Assembly (NCBI GenBank): GCA_023055425.1
Contig: JALGPY010000009.1
Coordinates: forward strand, 31,167,275-31,231,274
Length of the DNA: 64,000 bases
Origin: Linanthus parryae
Taxonomy: Eukaryota > Streptophyta > Magnoliopsida > Ericales > Polemoniaceae
Direction: 5' to 3'
The notes below the pieces were generated by a model. It had not been told where the DNA came from. It worked only from the letters and a program-made list of their open reading frames with translations, and ran no database searches. Below are positions 35,162 through 46,471 of the stretch, one piece after another. Made by a program: the position numbers and the translations under genes. The first letter of the stretch is position 1. Each line of letters begins with the position of its first letter.

Positions 35162-36741
35162 ATGTCCTCACGCGGGCATGGGGATATCCCTGGGCAAATC
35201 AATCAAATCGAGCAAATTGCGCTGACGGAAGAGCCAACACAGGGCGTGCTAGACGAGAAACTCAAAGAAGCACCTGAATGCATGGAAGACAGGCCCAGAC
35301 CACAAAAGCAAGAGCTAAAGGAAGTGTTCCTCAGCCCGAACGAGGAGAAGAAAAGGCCAGTCTTTCTAAGTGCGGACCTCACAAGCGAAGAGGAGCAAGG
35401 ACTGCTACAACTCCTAACTGAATACAAAGATGTGTTCGCATGGGAGTACGACGAAATGCCAGGACTGGATACAAGCATCACCATGCACCGTTTATACATT
35501 ATCCCAGGGTCTAAACCGGTAAAGCAGAGTACGAGGAGCTTCAGACCGGAGCTTAACGTGAAATCGTCAAACTCCTGGATGCCAGATTCATAGAGCCGAA
35601 TCATCATCCCACATGGCTGGCCAATATCGTGCCAGTAGTGAAAAAGAACGGACAGCTCCGCATCTGCGTGGACTTCCGAGATCTCAATCGCTTTTGCCCC
35701 AAGGACAATTTCCCACTGCCCAACATCGATTTGCTTATCGATTCAACAGAGGGCCATCGCATGTTCAGTTTCATGGACGGCTTCAGCGGGTACAATCAAA
35801 TCAAGATGGATCCCGAAGATGCACGGAAAACTGCATTCATCACTCCGGTGGGGGTGTTCAATTACACCGTAATGCCATTCGGTCTCAAAAATGCGGGTGC
35901 AACCTATCAGCGGGCCATGATGGCTCTATTTCATGACATGATGCATAAAGAAGTGGAATTCTATGTGGATGACTTGGTTGTCAAATCCAAGCACGAAGCA
36001 GATCACCTCGCAGATTTACGAAAGGTGTTCAATAGATGCAGATGTTTTCAACTTAAAATGAATCCCATGAAGTGCGCGTTCGGGGTAACATCAGGGAAAT
36101 TCTTGGGATGCGTGGTTCATCGCCAAGGGATCGAGCCTGACCCTGCGAAATTATCAGCTATCACCAGCATGACACCACCCCATAACCAGAGCACCTTGAA
36201 AACATTCTTGGGGAAGCTATCATATCTGCGAAGATTCATCCCAGCGATTGCAGAAATCACCTGCTGTTTTAGTGCTCTTCTCAAGAAAGACGCTGCGTAC
36301 AACTGGGCTCCGGAACACGAAGCCGCATTCGAAAAGCTGAAGGATTTGCTCACGTCTTCAAAGATAATGATCGCACCTCAACTGGGATCGCCGCTCCTGC
36401 TATATCTGACATCGACAAGGAGATCTATAGGGGCGCTCTTGGCTCAGGAGTATGAAGGCCAAGAGAGGCCTATCTACTACATCTCTCGCATCGTGCAGCC
36501 TGCTGAATCAAGGTACACAGACATCGAACGTCATTGCCTTGCCTTATTCTTTGTGATAGAGAAGTTGAAACACTATTTTGCATCGCACAAAGTAGTAGTG
36601 GTTACCAAGAGCGACCCTATACGGTATTTGCTAACTCACACTACTCCGGGCGGGAGATTGGCGAAATGGTACATGACCATTTCCCAATACGGTATTTGCT
36701 CATGCGATGCGTCTCAGAGCGAGAGGGACAACTTTTGTTAG
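35162..36741 (+). pseudogene. Tat-like copy 2 reverse transcriptase and RNase H, frameshifted
   Basis: A segment in frame with gag (35162-35593) leads to the RT start (KPVKQSTRSFRPEL). A short deletion near 35557 shifts the frame. RT proper runs 35560-36300 with VPVVKKNGQLRICVDFRDLN, DGFSGYNQI and the catalytic FYVDDLVV (about 35953-35980). RNase H follows (GALLAQEYEGQERPIYYISR, IERHCLAL, GRLAKWYMTISQYG). The frame is then lost at a tacggtatttgct repeat (36619 and 36689). The second RNase H typical of Tat elements is not found. Confidence 0.87.
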
Positions 36742-36923
36742 AAAAGATTCACCAACACGCTTGCGGAGAAAGCGAGGTGTCAATCTACAGGAAGGCTCAG
36801 AGAAATGGCATTCATTGGCCAGACATGTCAACAGCCGCAGCCCTGATACAAGGAAAGTGCGAGAGTTGCGCACTAATCAAAGATTCTTTACTCATCGCCC
36901 TAACCGATGACGACACGGACTAG
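36690..36923 (+). pseudogene. Extra integrase zinc-finger-like fragment between RNase H and integrase
   Basis: The frame ending at 36923 contains LLLEKIHQHACGE, then RNGIHWPDMSTAAAL and CESCALIKD. These look like the His-His-Cys-Cys integrase N terminus and its WP.M core. The complete integrase with its own such domain starts downstream (36930 onward). In related elements the order is a linker, then one zinc domain, so this seems an additional fragment. It sits at the microhomology break described for the RNase H end. Confidence 0.5.
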
Positions 36924-36926
36924 AGG

Positions 36927-38144
36927 AAGCCACTATTTGATTTCCTCACCCAGGGCATCGTGCCCGAGTCAAGAAAAGAAGCCGATAAGTTGAAAAGGAA
37001 AGCGTCTCGATACGTGGTACAGGAAAACCTACTTTGGCGAAGAGGTCATGAAGGCAACTTGCTGCGATGTCTAGACGGCAGAGAAGCACAAGAAGTCATG
37101 GACCTTTCCCATCAGGTAGAGCATCAAGGAGGTGCGAAATTGTGCAGACAGCTCCTCTCAATCGGGTATTTCTGGCCCACGATGGAGGTCGATTGCCGTA
37201 CCAAAGTGCGACGCTGCCAGGAGTGCCAATTCAAAGGGAACCTAGTGCACGCTCCCGCCATGGATCTACATGCATTAGGGACCCCATGGCCATTTCACAC
37301 ATGGGCTCTGGACTTCATCGGTCCCATCCGACCGACGTCGCACGGGAACCATTTCATTCTCACCGCGACCGAGCTGTTCACCAAGTGGGTGGAAGCAATA
37401 CCACTGAAGACGGCAAATGCGCTGGTTGTGGTCAAATTCATCCAGGAAAACATCGTATGCAGGTTCGGAATCCCAAACACAATTCTTTCAGATAACGGTA
37501 CTCCTTTTGTTAATCGCCAGGTAGCTGCGAAATTAGCGGAGTACAATATCAGGCAAATTTGTTCTACCCCTTATTACCCAAAGGGAAATGGACAAGCCGA
37601 AGCGACCAACAAAACGCTGTTGAGAATTTTGAGCAAGATGGTCGCAGATGACCACAAGAAGTGGGCCGATTCTCTAAGCATAGCTCTGTGGGCCTACCGA
37701 ACTTCTCCAAGGACACCCACGGGGGCCTCGCCATTTCTACTTTGTTATGGGGCCGAAGCTGTAGTACCTGCGGAGGTTAGAGTCAATTCGGCAAGGCTAG
37801 CCTTCCATGCACTCTATGAAAATCAACGCGATCACGATTTAGTCTTGCTGGAGGAAAAGCGAGAACAAGCCAAAAGAACCAACAAGCGGTACCAGGAAAG
37901 GATCGCTCGCGCCTACGATAAGACGGTCCAGCGAAGAGATTTCGCAGTCGGAGACTTGGTCTTGCGCGCATCTGACCACTGTATGCGAGAAGCAACTCAC
38001 CCGAAGTTCGCAGCCAACTGGGAAGGACCCTTCGAAATCACAGAAGTCTTCGACAGTGGTTACTGCAGCATCCGAAGGTTGCACGGCACAACCTCAACCC
38101 CGAGTTCAGTCAACATGCGCTGGATTAAGAAGTACTATCCCTGA
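36927..38144 (+). CDS. Integrase of Tat-like copy 2
   Basis: The frame is open from just after a TAG (36921-36923) to TGA at 38142-38144. Zinc-binding residues are at 37109-37230 (HQVEHQGGAKL...WPTMEVDC...CQEC). The catalytic triad is Asp in WALDFIGPI (about 37310), Asp in LSDNGTPF (about 37489) and Glu in NGQAEATNK (about 37595). A C-terminal domain with the usual FAVGDLVLR strand and NWEGPFEITEV follows. It would insert the element's cDNA into the genome. There is no ATG before 36960, and the normal product is a cleavage fragment of pol, so the N terminus is not defined here. Confidence 0.88.
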   Translation, partial: KPLFDFLTQGIVPESRKEADKLKRKASRYVVQENLLWRRGHEGNLLRCLDGREAQEVMDLSHQVEHQGGAKLCRQLLSIGYFWPTMEVDCRTKVRRCQECQFKGNLVHAPAMDLHALGTPWPFHTWALDFIGPIRPTSHGNHFILTATELFTKWVEAIPLKTANALVVVKFIQENIVCRFGIPNTILSDNGTPFVNRQVAAKLAEYNIRQICSTPYYPKGNGQAEATNKTLLRILSKMVADDHKKWADSLSIALWAYRTSPRTPTGASPFLLCYGAEAVVPAEVRVNSARLAFHALYENQRDHDLVLLEEKREQAKRTNKRYQERIARAYDKTVQRRDFAVGDLVLRASDHCMREATHPKFAANWEGPFEITEVFDSGYCSIRRLHGTTSTPSSVNMRWIKKYYP

Positions 38145-38382
38145 CTTCTCTCATTTCATGCGTTTTATTATAACGTCGCTTGATATCTTGTATGGCTATG
38201 ATTTACACAATCTCCTCTCCCATATCAGAGGATTGTAATCCCATCTCTCCCATATGAGTGCGTCATAATAAAAGAATTCTCCCAAATGAGAAGTTCACAT
38301 TTCTAGCTGTTTATGTCGTTTTATTTAGTTTGTTGTTACCGTTAACCATGGTTTATCCGCCGCAATAGCAATCCGTACGACT
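38145..38382 (+). other. Untranslated spacer after pol of Tat-like copy 2
   Basis: AT-rich, with short repeated words (tctcccatat, cccaaatgag). No gene seen. Confidence 0.6.
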
Positions 38383-39230
38383 ACGATCTTAATTGATCAT
38401 CAAAGCCTATCTCTTGCGATAGCAGCCTACACAAATGCGATCTTAATCGATCATCTAAGCCTATCTCTTACGATAGCAGCCTACGCAAGTGCGATCTTAA
38501 TCGATCATATAAGCCTATCTCTTACGATAGCAGCCTACACAAGTGCGATCTTAATCCATCATCTAAGCCTATCTCTTACGATAGCAGCCTACGCAAGTGC
38601 GATCTTAATTGATCATTTAAGCCTATCTGTTATGATAGCAGCCCGCGCAAATACGATCTTAACTGATCATCTAAGCCTATCTGTTACGATAGCAGCAAAT
38701 GCGAAATGCGATCTTAACTGATCATCTAAGCCTATCTGTTACGATAGCAGCAAATGCGAAAAGCGATCTTAACTGATCATCTAAACCTATCTGTTACGAT
38801 AGTAGCAAATGCGAAATGCGATCTTAACTAATCATCTAAGCCTATCTCCTACGATAGCAGCCTATGCAAATACGATCTAAATTGATCTTCTAAAGCCTAT
38901 CTGTCACGATAGCAACACATACAAATGCGATCTTAATTGATCTTCAAAGCCTATCTTTCGCGGTAGCAGCCTATACAAATGCGATCTTAATCGATCTTCT
39001 AAAGCCTATCTGTCACGATAGCAACACATACGAATGCGATCTTAATTGATCTTTAAAACTTATATGTTATGATAGCAACTCATGCGCAAAATGATCTTGT
39101 TGGATCTTCTAAAAGCCTGTCTGCCACGACAGCAACTCGCACGATTTAACGATCTTAATTGATCTACTAAAGACTATCTGCTGTGATAGCAATATTGCAA
39201 AAATGATCTTAAATGATCCACAAAGGCCAA
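38383..39230 (+). repeat. 54-bp tandem array (about 15 units) in the Tat-like 3' region
   Basis: Units have the form gcgatcttaatcgatcatct, then aagcctatctcttacgatag, then cagcctacgcaagt. Period is 54 bp in the left half and drifts by a few bases toward the right, where the units diverge. Each unit has a short inverted repeat (ctatc, 6-base loop, gatag). Tandem repeats in the 3' untranslated region are a known property of Tat/Ogre elements and a proposed source of satellite DNA. Confidence 0.92.
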
Positions 39231-40647
39231 TCACAAACCCATCTATCAAGGTGGCGCAGCTGCAAAAATACGATCTCGAACGATCTAGTGAAACATCTGC
39301 GAATTCATATAACAGATCGCAAATGCAAAACCATTACGTAGCATTATGCAAGGCGAAATATGCCGAAACGCATGCGAAGTTTTATTTTGTTGTAAAGAGA
39401 CAGCAGATAATACAAAAGGCTATTTATCATTATGAGTCAAATGACTTACAATTTATCTGTCTAGATAGCAGCTTACAAGCGAAAAAGCTCGGATCTAACT
39501 ACGCAGCCAACATGGCTTACAATACATTCGAAAAGTAGCTGACAAGCCAGAGACACACTAGGGGAATCCCGACTGGAAAAAAAGGGGTGAACCTAACACC
39601 AGCTATACAATACGCAAATCTGCGGGTGAACATCTATCGCAGCTGGGATCTGGCTTCAAAGAGCCACATGAAGCCATACGTTCAAGATCCCAGTATTCGA
39701 CAAGACCGTTGTCAGAGTATGCACCCCATAACATTTGCCCAAGGAACCACCAGTTCCAGCGATCAACAGGCAAGCGGAAGCTCCAAAGGGCAAGGGCTCC
39801 TTGTAGACGGGGATGAACACTGCGGTCCGCAGCCCTGAGTTCAAGAACGAAGAGGCAAGAAATCCTCCTCCAGGAATGCTGGAGGAGAATTCCGCCGTTC
39901 ATTACGAGACGGTAGCACGGTCACTTCGGCGCTGCACCTCGCCGGGAGGCGGCCGGAAACATGACCTGCACATATAACACACGAAGAAATTTCTTCGAAT
40001 ACACATGAGATTTTATCTGCATCTTCTTTATGATGGTTATAAAGAGCAATAAGCCTCATAAAGTGGATCTTGGAAACTATTTCTACAGCACAAAGCGCAA
40101 ACTCAGGATTCACAACTTGAAGTTGCCATGAATCAACGAAAAATAAGCGTTGAAGCCAGCAGTCGTAAGGACTCACGGCAAAGCACATTTTTGGGATGAA
40201 GAACCCAAATAGCAAACACAGGGTTTATATAGACCCTATGGAGACTCTTCAGTTGCCAAAGATGAGTCAGCAGAATTCAAAAAGAGGGTAAGTTCAATCA
40301 CTTACGCCTTGAAAAGCGGTAACAATCAATTACCCTACTAAAGGCTACGACGATTCAGTTGCGTATCATAATAAATGACGGATGGTCATGATTCGGATGG
40401 ACTTCCCAACGAAAGCGTGTTTATCTGCCGAGAAATTAGCGCGAAAATCAAGCAGAGTATCAATTGCTGATGTCATAATTGGATATGCACAGAAATATCC
40501 AATCAAATCCCGGGAAAGGGCAAAACGGGCAAATTCATTGTTTGTTGTTAAAAAAAGGGGGAGAAACCCTAGCAACATTACATTAATGTTTCAAACATTA
40601 CATTAATGTTTCAGCTATTTCCTTGCTATTTTTCAAAATTCGAAAAG
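39231..40647 (+). other. Untranslated region between tandem array and antisense gene
   Basis: I found no supported gene. This is the region into which the antisense transcript would terminate (leftward). A tandem duplication gtttcaaacattacattaat lies at about 40575-40612, just beyond the antisense stop codon. Confidence 0.55.
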
Positions 40648-43600
40648 TCAAAGCAAATTTTTGATCAAGGAGTCTTGGGGCTCGAACTGATGGCTCAGCT
40701 TCTCTACTTGTTCCACTTCTTGCTTCAGCAGCTCGCACCTGGCATTCATCTCATGATAGAGCTTGAGAGCTTCATCAACCTTTAGCTTTTGCTGCTCCAC
40801 CTTCTGCTTCTCAGCTGCGAGGTTCTGGTGGCCGAGTTTCAAAGTTACGGCTGCGCGAATCAGCGTGACTCTGTTCATAAGAAATTTGAAACACAGTCTG
40901 CCCTGGACTTTGGTCACGAGATTTTGGCACATGTCACACAGCAATTCAGCACTCTGGACCGAAATGGTCGCAGGCGTAGCCGCGGACAGCTGCTCCAAAA
41001 TCCAAATGGCTTCAGTAAGAAATAGCCTCCTGTCGAAGGGCCCTATCTCCAGAGATCTCACAAACGATTGGGGGTAGGCGAGGCGCATTCGAACCACCCA
41101 GTCTACATCGGTTTGCTTCAAACCTGAGGAGACGTCAAAACTCAGTTATGATGTCAAACTCCCAAGAAAATAATGCAAAATGCGAACAGTAAAGCTTTGC
41201 TTACCAGTTCCTTCCAGAATCTCATGAAGGGAAGGAATGCGCGCTGTCGGGGTAGTCGAAGACTGTCCTCGCTCCATAGCTCTCCTATCAGCTGCGAGCT
41301 CCAATCTCTCGTAGTCAGGAGGAAGAGTGTAGGCCGCACCAGCTGCGACTAGATTCCCAACCTGCGAGCCCCAAAAGCTCCACGCAGGAATAGGTACCTC
41401 CGACTCAGTCATCGCTGGAGGTGAAGGGACAGCCGAAGTCGCTTGGCGAAGAACGCTCTCAGATGCGAAAGCATTAGCAGCACTTGTCCTTACTTCCTCA
41501 GCACCAGCATGGACATTTTCATCCATCAGCACAGCATCTGCTTCAGCATCATCGGAAAGTTCGATGACGTCCTTGAGAGGCTCACTTGCATGTTCAGCAG
41601 CTGCGACAGGCTTCTCGGTATGGGAGCCTGGAATCTCCACATAGGACGCGGACGGCCGACTTCTCCGCTCCAGCACAGGTTCCTCAGCATAACCTACAAT
41701 GTTAAATGCGATAATATGAGGTAACTTGCGCTATAAGTTATTTTGATATCTTTACTAAAGCTAAGAGTAAGCACCTCCACGCGAAGGTGGGATTGAGGTA
41801 TCTCCATCATACACTAAGGACATGGAACCATGTCCTATTAGTGTGTCCTCACTAAGCAGTTCTTTAAGAGAAGCGTGACCTGGGATGCGAATAAACCAGT
41901 CATGATTCTGTCTCAAGTTGCTAAAGCCTAGCACATGCGTATCACTCAAATAATTACCTGAGGGTTCTCCGCATTTGTCTACTAACCAACGGCGAATGTC
42001 AGCCTTTGACACACCATGCTTTAACGCACCCACAATAACATCTCTATAAGTTACTGCGAGATTGAAGATCTCACCTTTATCGCCGCCTGCGATTTCTTCA
42101 AAGTCCGCTTGAACTTGCTCCAGCACTGCTGCATCCTCTTCCAGAGCCGCATCTTCTTCCTCTGCTTGGGGAACCACTTCTTCGGGAAGCTCATCTTCCT
42201 CGCTAGCTGGACGCACTAAGTCGTCAACATGCTGCTCTTCGAGGCTCCGCTATCTTACACGCTCGAGCTCCTCCTCTTCTCGCTGCCTTCTTCTTTCAGC
42301 AGCTTCCGCGGCTGTCTTCCTGGACTCAGCAAGAATGTCCTCGCTTATGGGATCGTCTGGAATGCCAGAATGGGTATCTCTCTTTTGCCTCTTGTCCAAA
42401 AGGCCACCAATGGTCTCGTCATCATCATCTGCGAAGATATGACTGGTTTAAGGAAAGAAGTGCAAAGAAGTTACGATAATGGGAAAGGAAATGCGACGGA
42501 GGTACCTCCTGATTCTTCCTCATGCATCACAACTGTTGCTTCTTCTTCTTCATCACTTTCTTGGGGCTCCTGCCTCTCTTCCTCTTCCTCTTGGTTGAAC
42601 GGAACGAAAGACTCAACTGCGAGCTCTTTCCGCACCTTGCTGGGCATGCGACCTTTGCCTTTGTCCTTGATAGAAAGGGACCTCACTGGAGGAGAGGCTG
42701 GGGCATTCCTAGGGGAAGAAATCGTAATTCCCTTTTGCCTAGGTCTCTTCACTCTTGGCGCCGCAGTCGCTGGAGGAGACGGGTCATCTCCAGGAGGAGA
42801 CGGAGCCGGAGGATTGTCTATCAGCGAGTCAGCAAAAGCATTCATGACTGCCCGAATCTTTGTTTCGAGCTCAGGTTCCATCCTCCACGCTAGCCGGAAC
42901 GACTGCCTTTGTCTCCTGGTGGCAACAATGGCGTTAACCAATGACTTGGAGAGATCACCAGATGCGAATCGCCGCACGTGACACTACAACCATACAGAAT
43001 AAAGACGTCAGCATAAGGAAATCAAGAAGCTTAACGCGCGCAAAGAAATTGCTTACCTCAGAAAATGCCTTGCTATATCTGACGACATGCGTATCGCCCT
43101 TCTTAATTGCGGCGACTTGCTCCTTCAGAATGACATCAGGGCACAAATGGTTCTCACGATCCCACAGTGAGTAGCAACCATACTCAGACTCGCTTAGACT
43201 GCAAGTGGGGCGAAACGGAAAAGAGTTTCTTTTGATCAAGGGAGCTCTGCTTGACTGCGCGGCCGACTCCGTCTCAATCCTCGTTTGCTGGGCAACCCAG
43301 TATGCGAGCCAGTTCTGGGAACAACTACCCTCACGGGTTCCCGCAGGCTGCTCAAAGGGAAGATTGTTCATAAAGACCGTCTTGCACTCCTTTGTTAGCA
43401 AGCGCTTATAGCATCCTCTGATAATGGACTGGGGCCAGATTGATGGGGCCACCGCATCAAAACCAAACTGAGGAGAAACTCGAGTGGGGTCAACGTCCAC
43501 AGTAAGCTTTTCATACCTCGGCGCGAGCTCACGAATATGCTCTGCAAGGGCAGGAAGGGAACCTCGCAGACACCAGCAAAAGAACTCACGATAGCGCTCA

Positions 43601-44937
43601 TGGAAATGCGGTCCCTCTTCAAAAAGAAGCTCTTCCGAGAAGGCCATACCTTTAAAGGGGTACATCTTTGGAAACCATCGCACATTCTCAATGCGCGTGG
43701 CATAGGGCCTGGCAGTAAACTCCTTCCGTTTTTCGCATATCAAACTCCAAACGCACTTGGTGTTGCCTGTTCCGAACCATCTCGCAGCTCTTCCGCTGTT
43801 GCGCGCTTCCGTCTCGCCTGGGGGACACCACTTGTCAAGTTGGAGAGCAGTTGGAGCATAAGACGGCCAGCGCTCGAAAACCCACATTGTCAAAAAGGAA
43901 ATATTGACAAAATTCAGTACATCGAGGCGGCCACGCGACTCCTTCATGGCCAGAACCAGCTGATCAAGCCTATAGTACAGCGTGCCCAAAACCAAGGGTC
44001 CGAGTGCGACTCTCTGGCCAAGGGCGAGCCTCACAGCAAGTGGCAACACATGGTAGAAGACTCCGTCATGGGGGTGACCATCAATCAGATACCTCGACAG
44101 CCAAGCACAGAGAAAGGCACAAAGGGTCAGATGATAGCCTTTACCCTCTACGTAATTCTCGGCCTCTGGGTCCTCACTCAAAAGTTTCTTTGTGATGCTG
44201 CTGTTCGCATAGTCTCGTAAGAAGTACTGCAACCATTTGTTCCAGGTATTCTTCGCAGACGTATCAACCAACTGCCAGTTCGGAAAAGGCTTTGTGGTGG
44301 TCCACCGGGTGGAGATTTTCTTTACCTCTGCTAGGCATTCCTCCATCTGCGTGTATAAAGCAATCTCCGCAGATGTCCTCAAGGGACTCAAAGGGTCCAC
44401 TTCGCCCATGGGGGAAAGCTCGTACAGCATTTGAACGTCCTCGAGTGTGGAGGCAGCCTCGAACTCAGCAAAATGGAACGTATGAGTCGCAGGCGAGTAA
44501 CGGGATAGAAGGTCTAGAAGCATGGACTGATCCAGCCTCACGGCAGCACCCTTCATAGCACGGATAGTAAAGTATACGCCGGCTTCATTAAGAGTCACGG
44601 CGTGATGGTCCAACACGTGGTCAATCCACTCATCCATATAGTCCAATTTCTGGACGAACGCCTGAGTAGAAATCGCAGTGTATGGGAAGTGCCCGTTCTC
44701 GATCCCCAATCGAACTACATCCTCGGAACCGATCAACTCGAGCAAGGCTGAGTTGACTGGGCGAGTCAGTGTCAGCAATCGCTCGACCGGGACAGGATCA
44801 GGCATCCTCTTCGCCTTAACTCTCGCATGGTAAAAATCTTTGCCGCCTAAATAGGGGGCTTTTCGCCACAGAGTCGGCGGAAGGTCGGGTATCTCTTCAT
44901 CTTCCTTGACGGGTCTGGTTACTCTTGTCTTGGCCAT
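40648..44937 (-). CDS. Antisense multi-exon plant mobile domain (PMD) gene of Tat-like copy 2
   Basis: Minus-strand gene inside the element. Proposed coding exons: 44937-43057, 42983-42506, 42428-41775, 41693-41205 and 41123-40648. All introns are GT-AG and 73-81 bp long. The exon lengths sum to 3,978 nt, exactly 1,326 codons. Exon 1 has the PMD signature near residues 153-178 (THTFHFAEFE, then STLEDV, then L). Exon 2 is Pro-rich and acidic; exon 3 is acidic, then ends in a globular-looking part; exon 5 ends in a probable coiled coil (AAEKQKVEQQKLKVDEALK). A TAG (42252-42250, CAG in copy 1) is the only internal stop. A pyrimidine tract with CAG just before the ATG suggests a 5'UTR intron. PMD proteins include host factors in silencing and genome stability; the role here is unknown. 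Confidence 0.85.
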
Positions 44938-45625
44938 TCCTGCGGAAGAGCAAGAAAAAGGGGGGAGAAATACCACACTTCAGTTTGAATTTCAAAATTC
45001 AAGATCTACGCAAAGGAAGACGAACAGTTTCCGGTATCAATTTCAGAAATCAGGGAGTCGCAAGATCTCATATTGTTGAGGGATTAAAGCAAAGTGGGTT
45101 CAAAGATCAAAGCCTCTTCACAAATTTTAGGGGTTTACAGATTCAACGCAGTTCAAGGCAAACACTGGTATCTTAAATCAAAATTAAACGAGGCCAACCT
45201 TGTCTTCTTGAAGCCTGCTTGGATATGCACAATTGAAGAATACGATTTGCAGTTCTGAACTGGTGATTGATTATCTGAATCTGCTCTCGAAGATCTCCGG
45301 GTACCATTCACTTTAAGAGAAAGAAGTGATGTTTTGCAATAATGGGGGATACAAGGTTTTTATCCAAAACAACGAAGGGTTGCGTCCTTTCGGTAGTCGA
45401 ATCGCAACCGTCACCGTCGAATCGCGCAATCACAGGACAAGCTGACGTCACGCCTAAAACCCTAAAGGTCAGACGGCACGGCTCTAGGGGTTTTAGGTCA
45501 TAATGACACGCACGGGGGCTGAACTTACGCGTATTTGAATTGGTGCGTGGCAGCAACGCGTATGTTGGTTTCCGCGCATGGAAGTCTATACAGCTATGAG
45601 TCTTCACGCGCAGAAAGGGGGCTAA
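44938..45625. promoter_or_regulatory. Region between antisense PMD gene and 3' LTR, with polypurine tract
   Basis: No coding signal on either strand. It should hold the promoter and a 5'UTR exon of the antisense gene. The acceptor-like sequence ttgctcttccgcag stands two bases before the ATG. The right end has the element's polypurine tract (gaaagggggctaa, 45613-45625). The same arrangement exists at 2527-3213 in copy 1. Confidence 0.6.
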
Positions 45626-46252
45626 TGTAGATAGTGCTTTCTGAGCTGACAAATCTTGGCCACGTGGCAACCATCCAGCACACCATATTGTGCTCCACAC
45701 ACACTGGATCACCAGCCGAGCTGATCCATGTGGGGGCTGCGAGACAGAGCCCTCGCATACCACTGCACGGGACTTGTAGGGACTTTGTGGTTTGGAGTCT
45801 AGATTAAGCCCTGTCGCATGCGAGCCAAGCCCGCACGCGACCTTTAGTAACTGTTTTGAGAGATTTATGGCACGAGCTCCATAAACCCGGTCAATCCGGT
45901 CAAACCCGGTCAACCTCGTAACGGTTCCGGTATTCGCGCACCACGTGCTGTAACGGTCCCTATGTACTCGGACGAACGTGCCGTTATGGTTAAGCTAATT
46001 AAGCCGCCATTAATGGGCGCATTAACCACACTACAACGGTCATGTTCTCCAGTATATATAGATCGTCAACCTTTCCATACAAAGAGAGGACACACTGCCA
46101 TACGCGGAAGCTCTGCCAAACCCCTGTCTCTCTCTCAGACATTGCTACTGCCTTACTCTCTCCCTACACACAACCCCTCTCTTCCTGTGCGATCCTTGGT
46201 CCACTACATACGGTGTACACGGAGGTCTCCCCGCCGGAATCTCTTGTGCACA
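45626..46252 (+). repeat. 3' LTR of Tat-like copy 2 (627 bp)
   Basis: Same ends and length as the 5' LTR, followed by the GCTGG duplication at 46253-46257. Confidence 0.96.
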
Positions 46253-46471
46253 GCTGGCTATACGAGTTTGGTATGTGGATCTCCCGAGAGGGTGCCTTCC
46301 CATGCTGGCTATACGAGTTTGGTGTACGGATCTCTCGAAATGCAGGTACTCTCACCGGTTACACGCCACGGTCACACGCCACGGCCACACAATACTCTTT
46401 TGTAGATGATAGAAAGTTGGAGATTGATAGAGACTGGATGGATTGTGAAACCCCACTGTGCGAGTGGGAGA
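46253..46471 (+). other. 3' untranslated region of copia C (right part) with polypurine tract
   Basis: It starts with two direct repeats 51 bp apart (gctggctatacgagtttggt at 46253 and 46304); the Tat-like element inserted at the edge of the first. A purine tract gagtgggaga (46462-46471) precedes the LTR. Confidence 0.75.

Larger units (their letters stand above)
31870..46252 (+). mobile_element. Complete Tat/Ogre-like Ty3/gypsy element, copy 2 (14,383 bp)
   Basis: It has 627-bp LTRs at both ends, a perfect GCTGG duplication, a primer binding site, a gag-protease frame, disrupted RT/RNase H, intact-looking integrase, a 54-bp tandem array and an antisense multi-exon gene before the polypurine tract. 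The large size, post-pol antisense gene, 3' tandem repeats and Asp-x-Gly protease motif fit the Tat/Ogre lineage known from plants. By hand count its two LTRs differ at about 17 of 627 positions (2.7%). It lies in the 3' untranslated region of copia C in the same orientation. Confidence 0.95.

Noticed and set aside
35203..35607. Minus-strand open frames inside the Tat-like gag-pol
   Set aside because: They overlap clear gag-pol coding on the plus strand and have no domains; they lack the splice and conservation evidence of the antisense PMD gene.
38383..39230. Regular repeats that might suggest a CRISPR array
   Set aside because: The units are directly adjacent 54-bp repeats with no unique spacers, in a plant retrotransposon 3' region.
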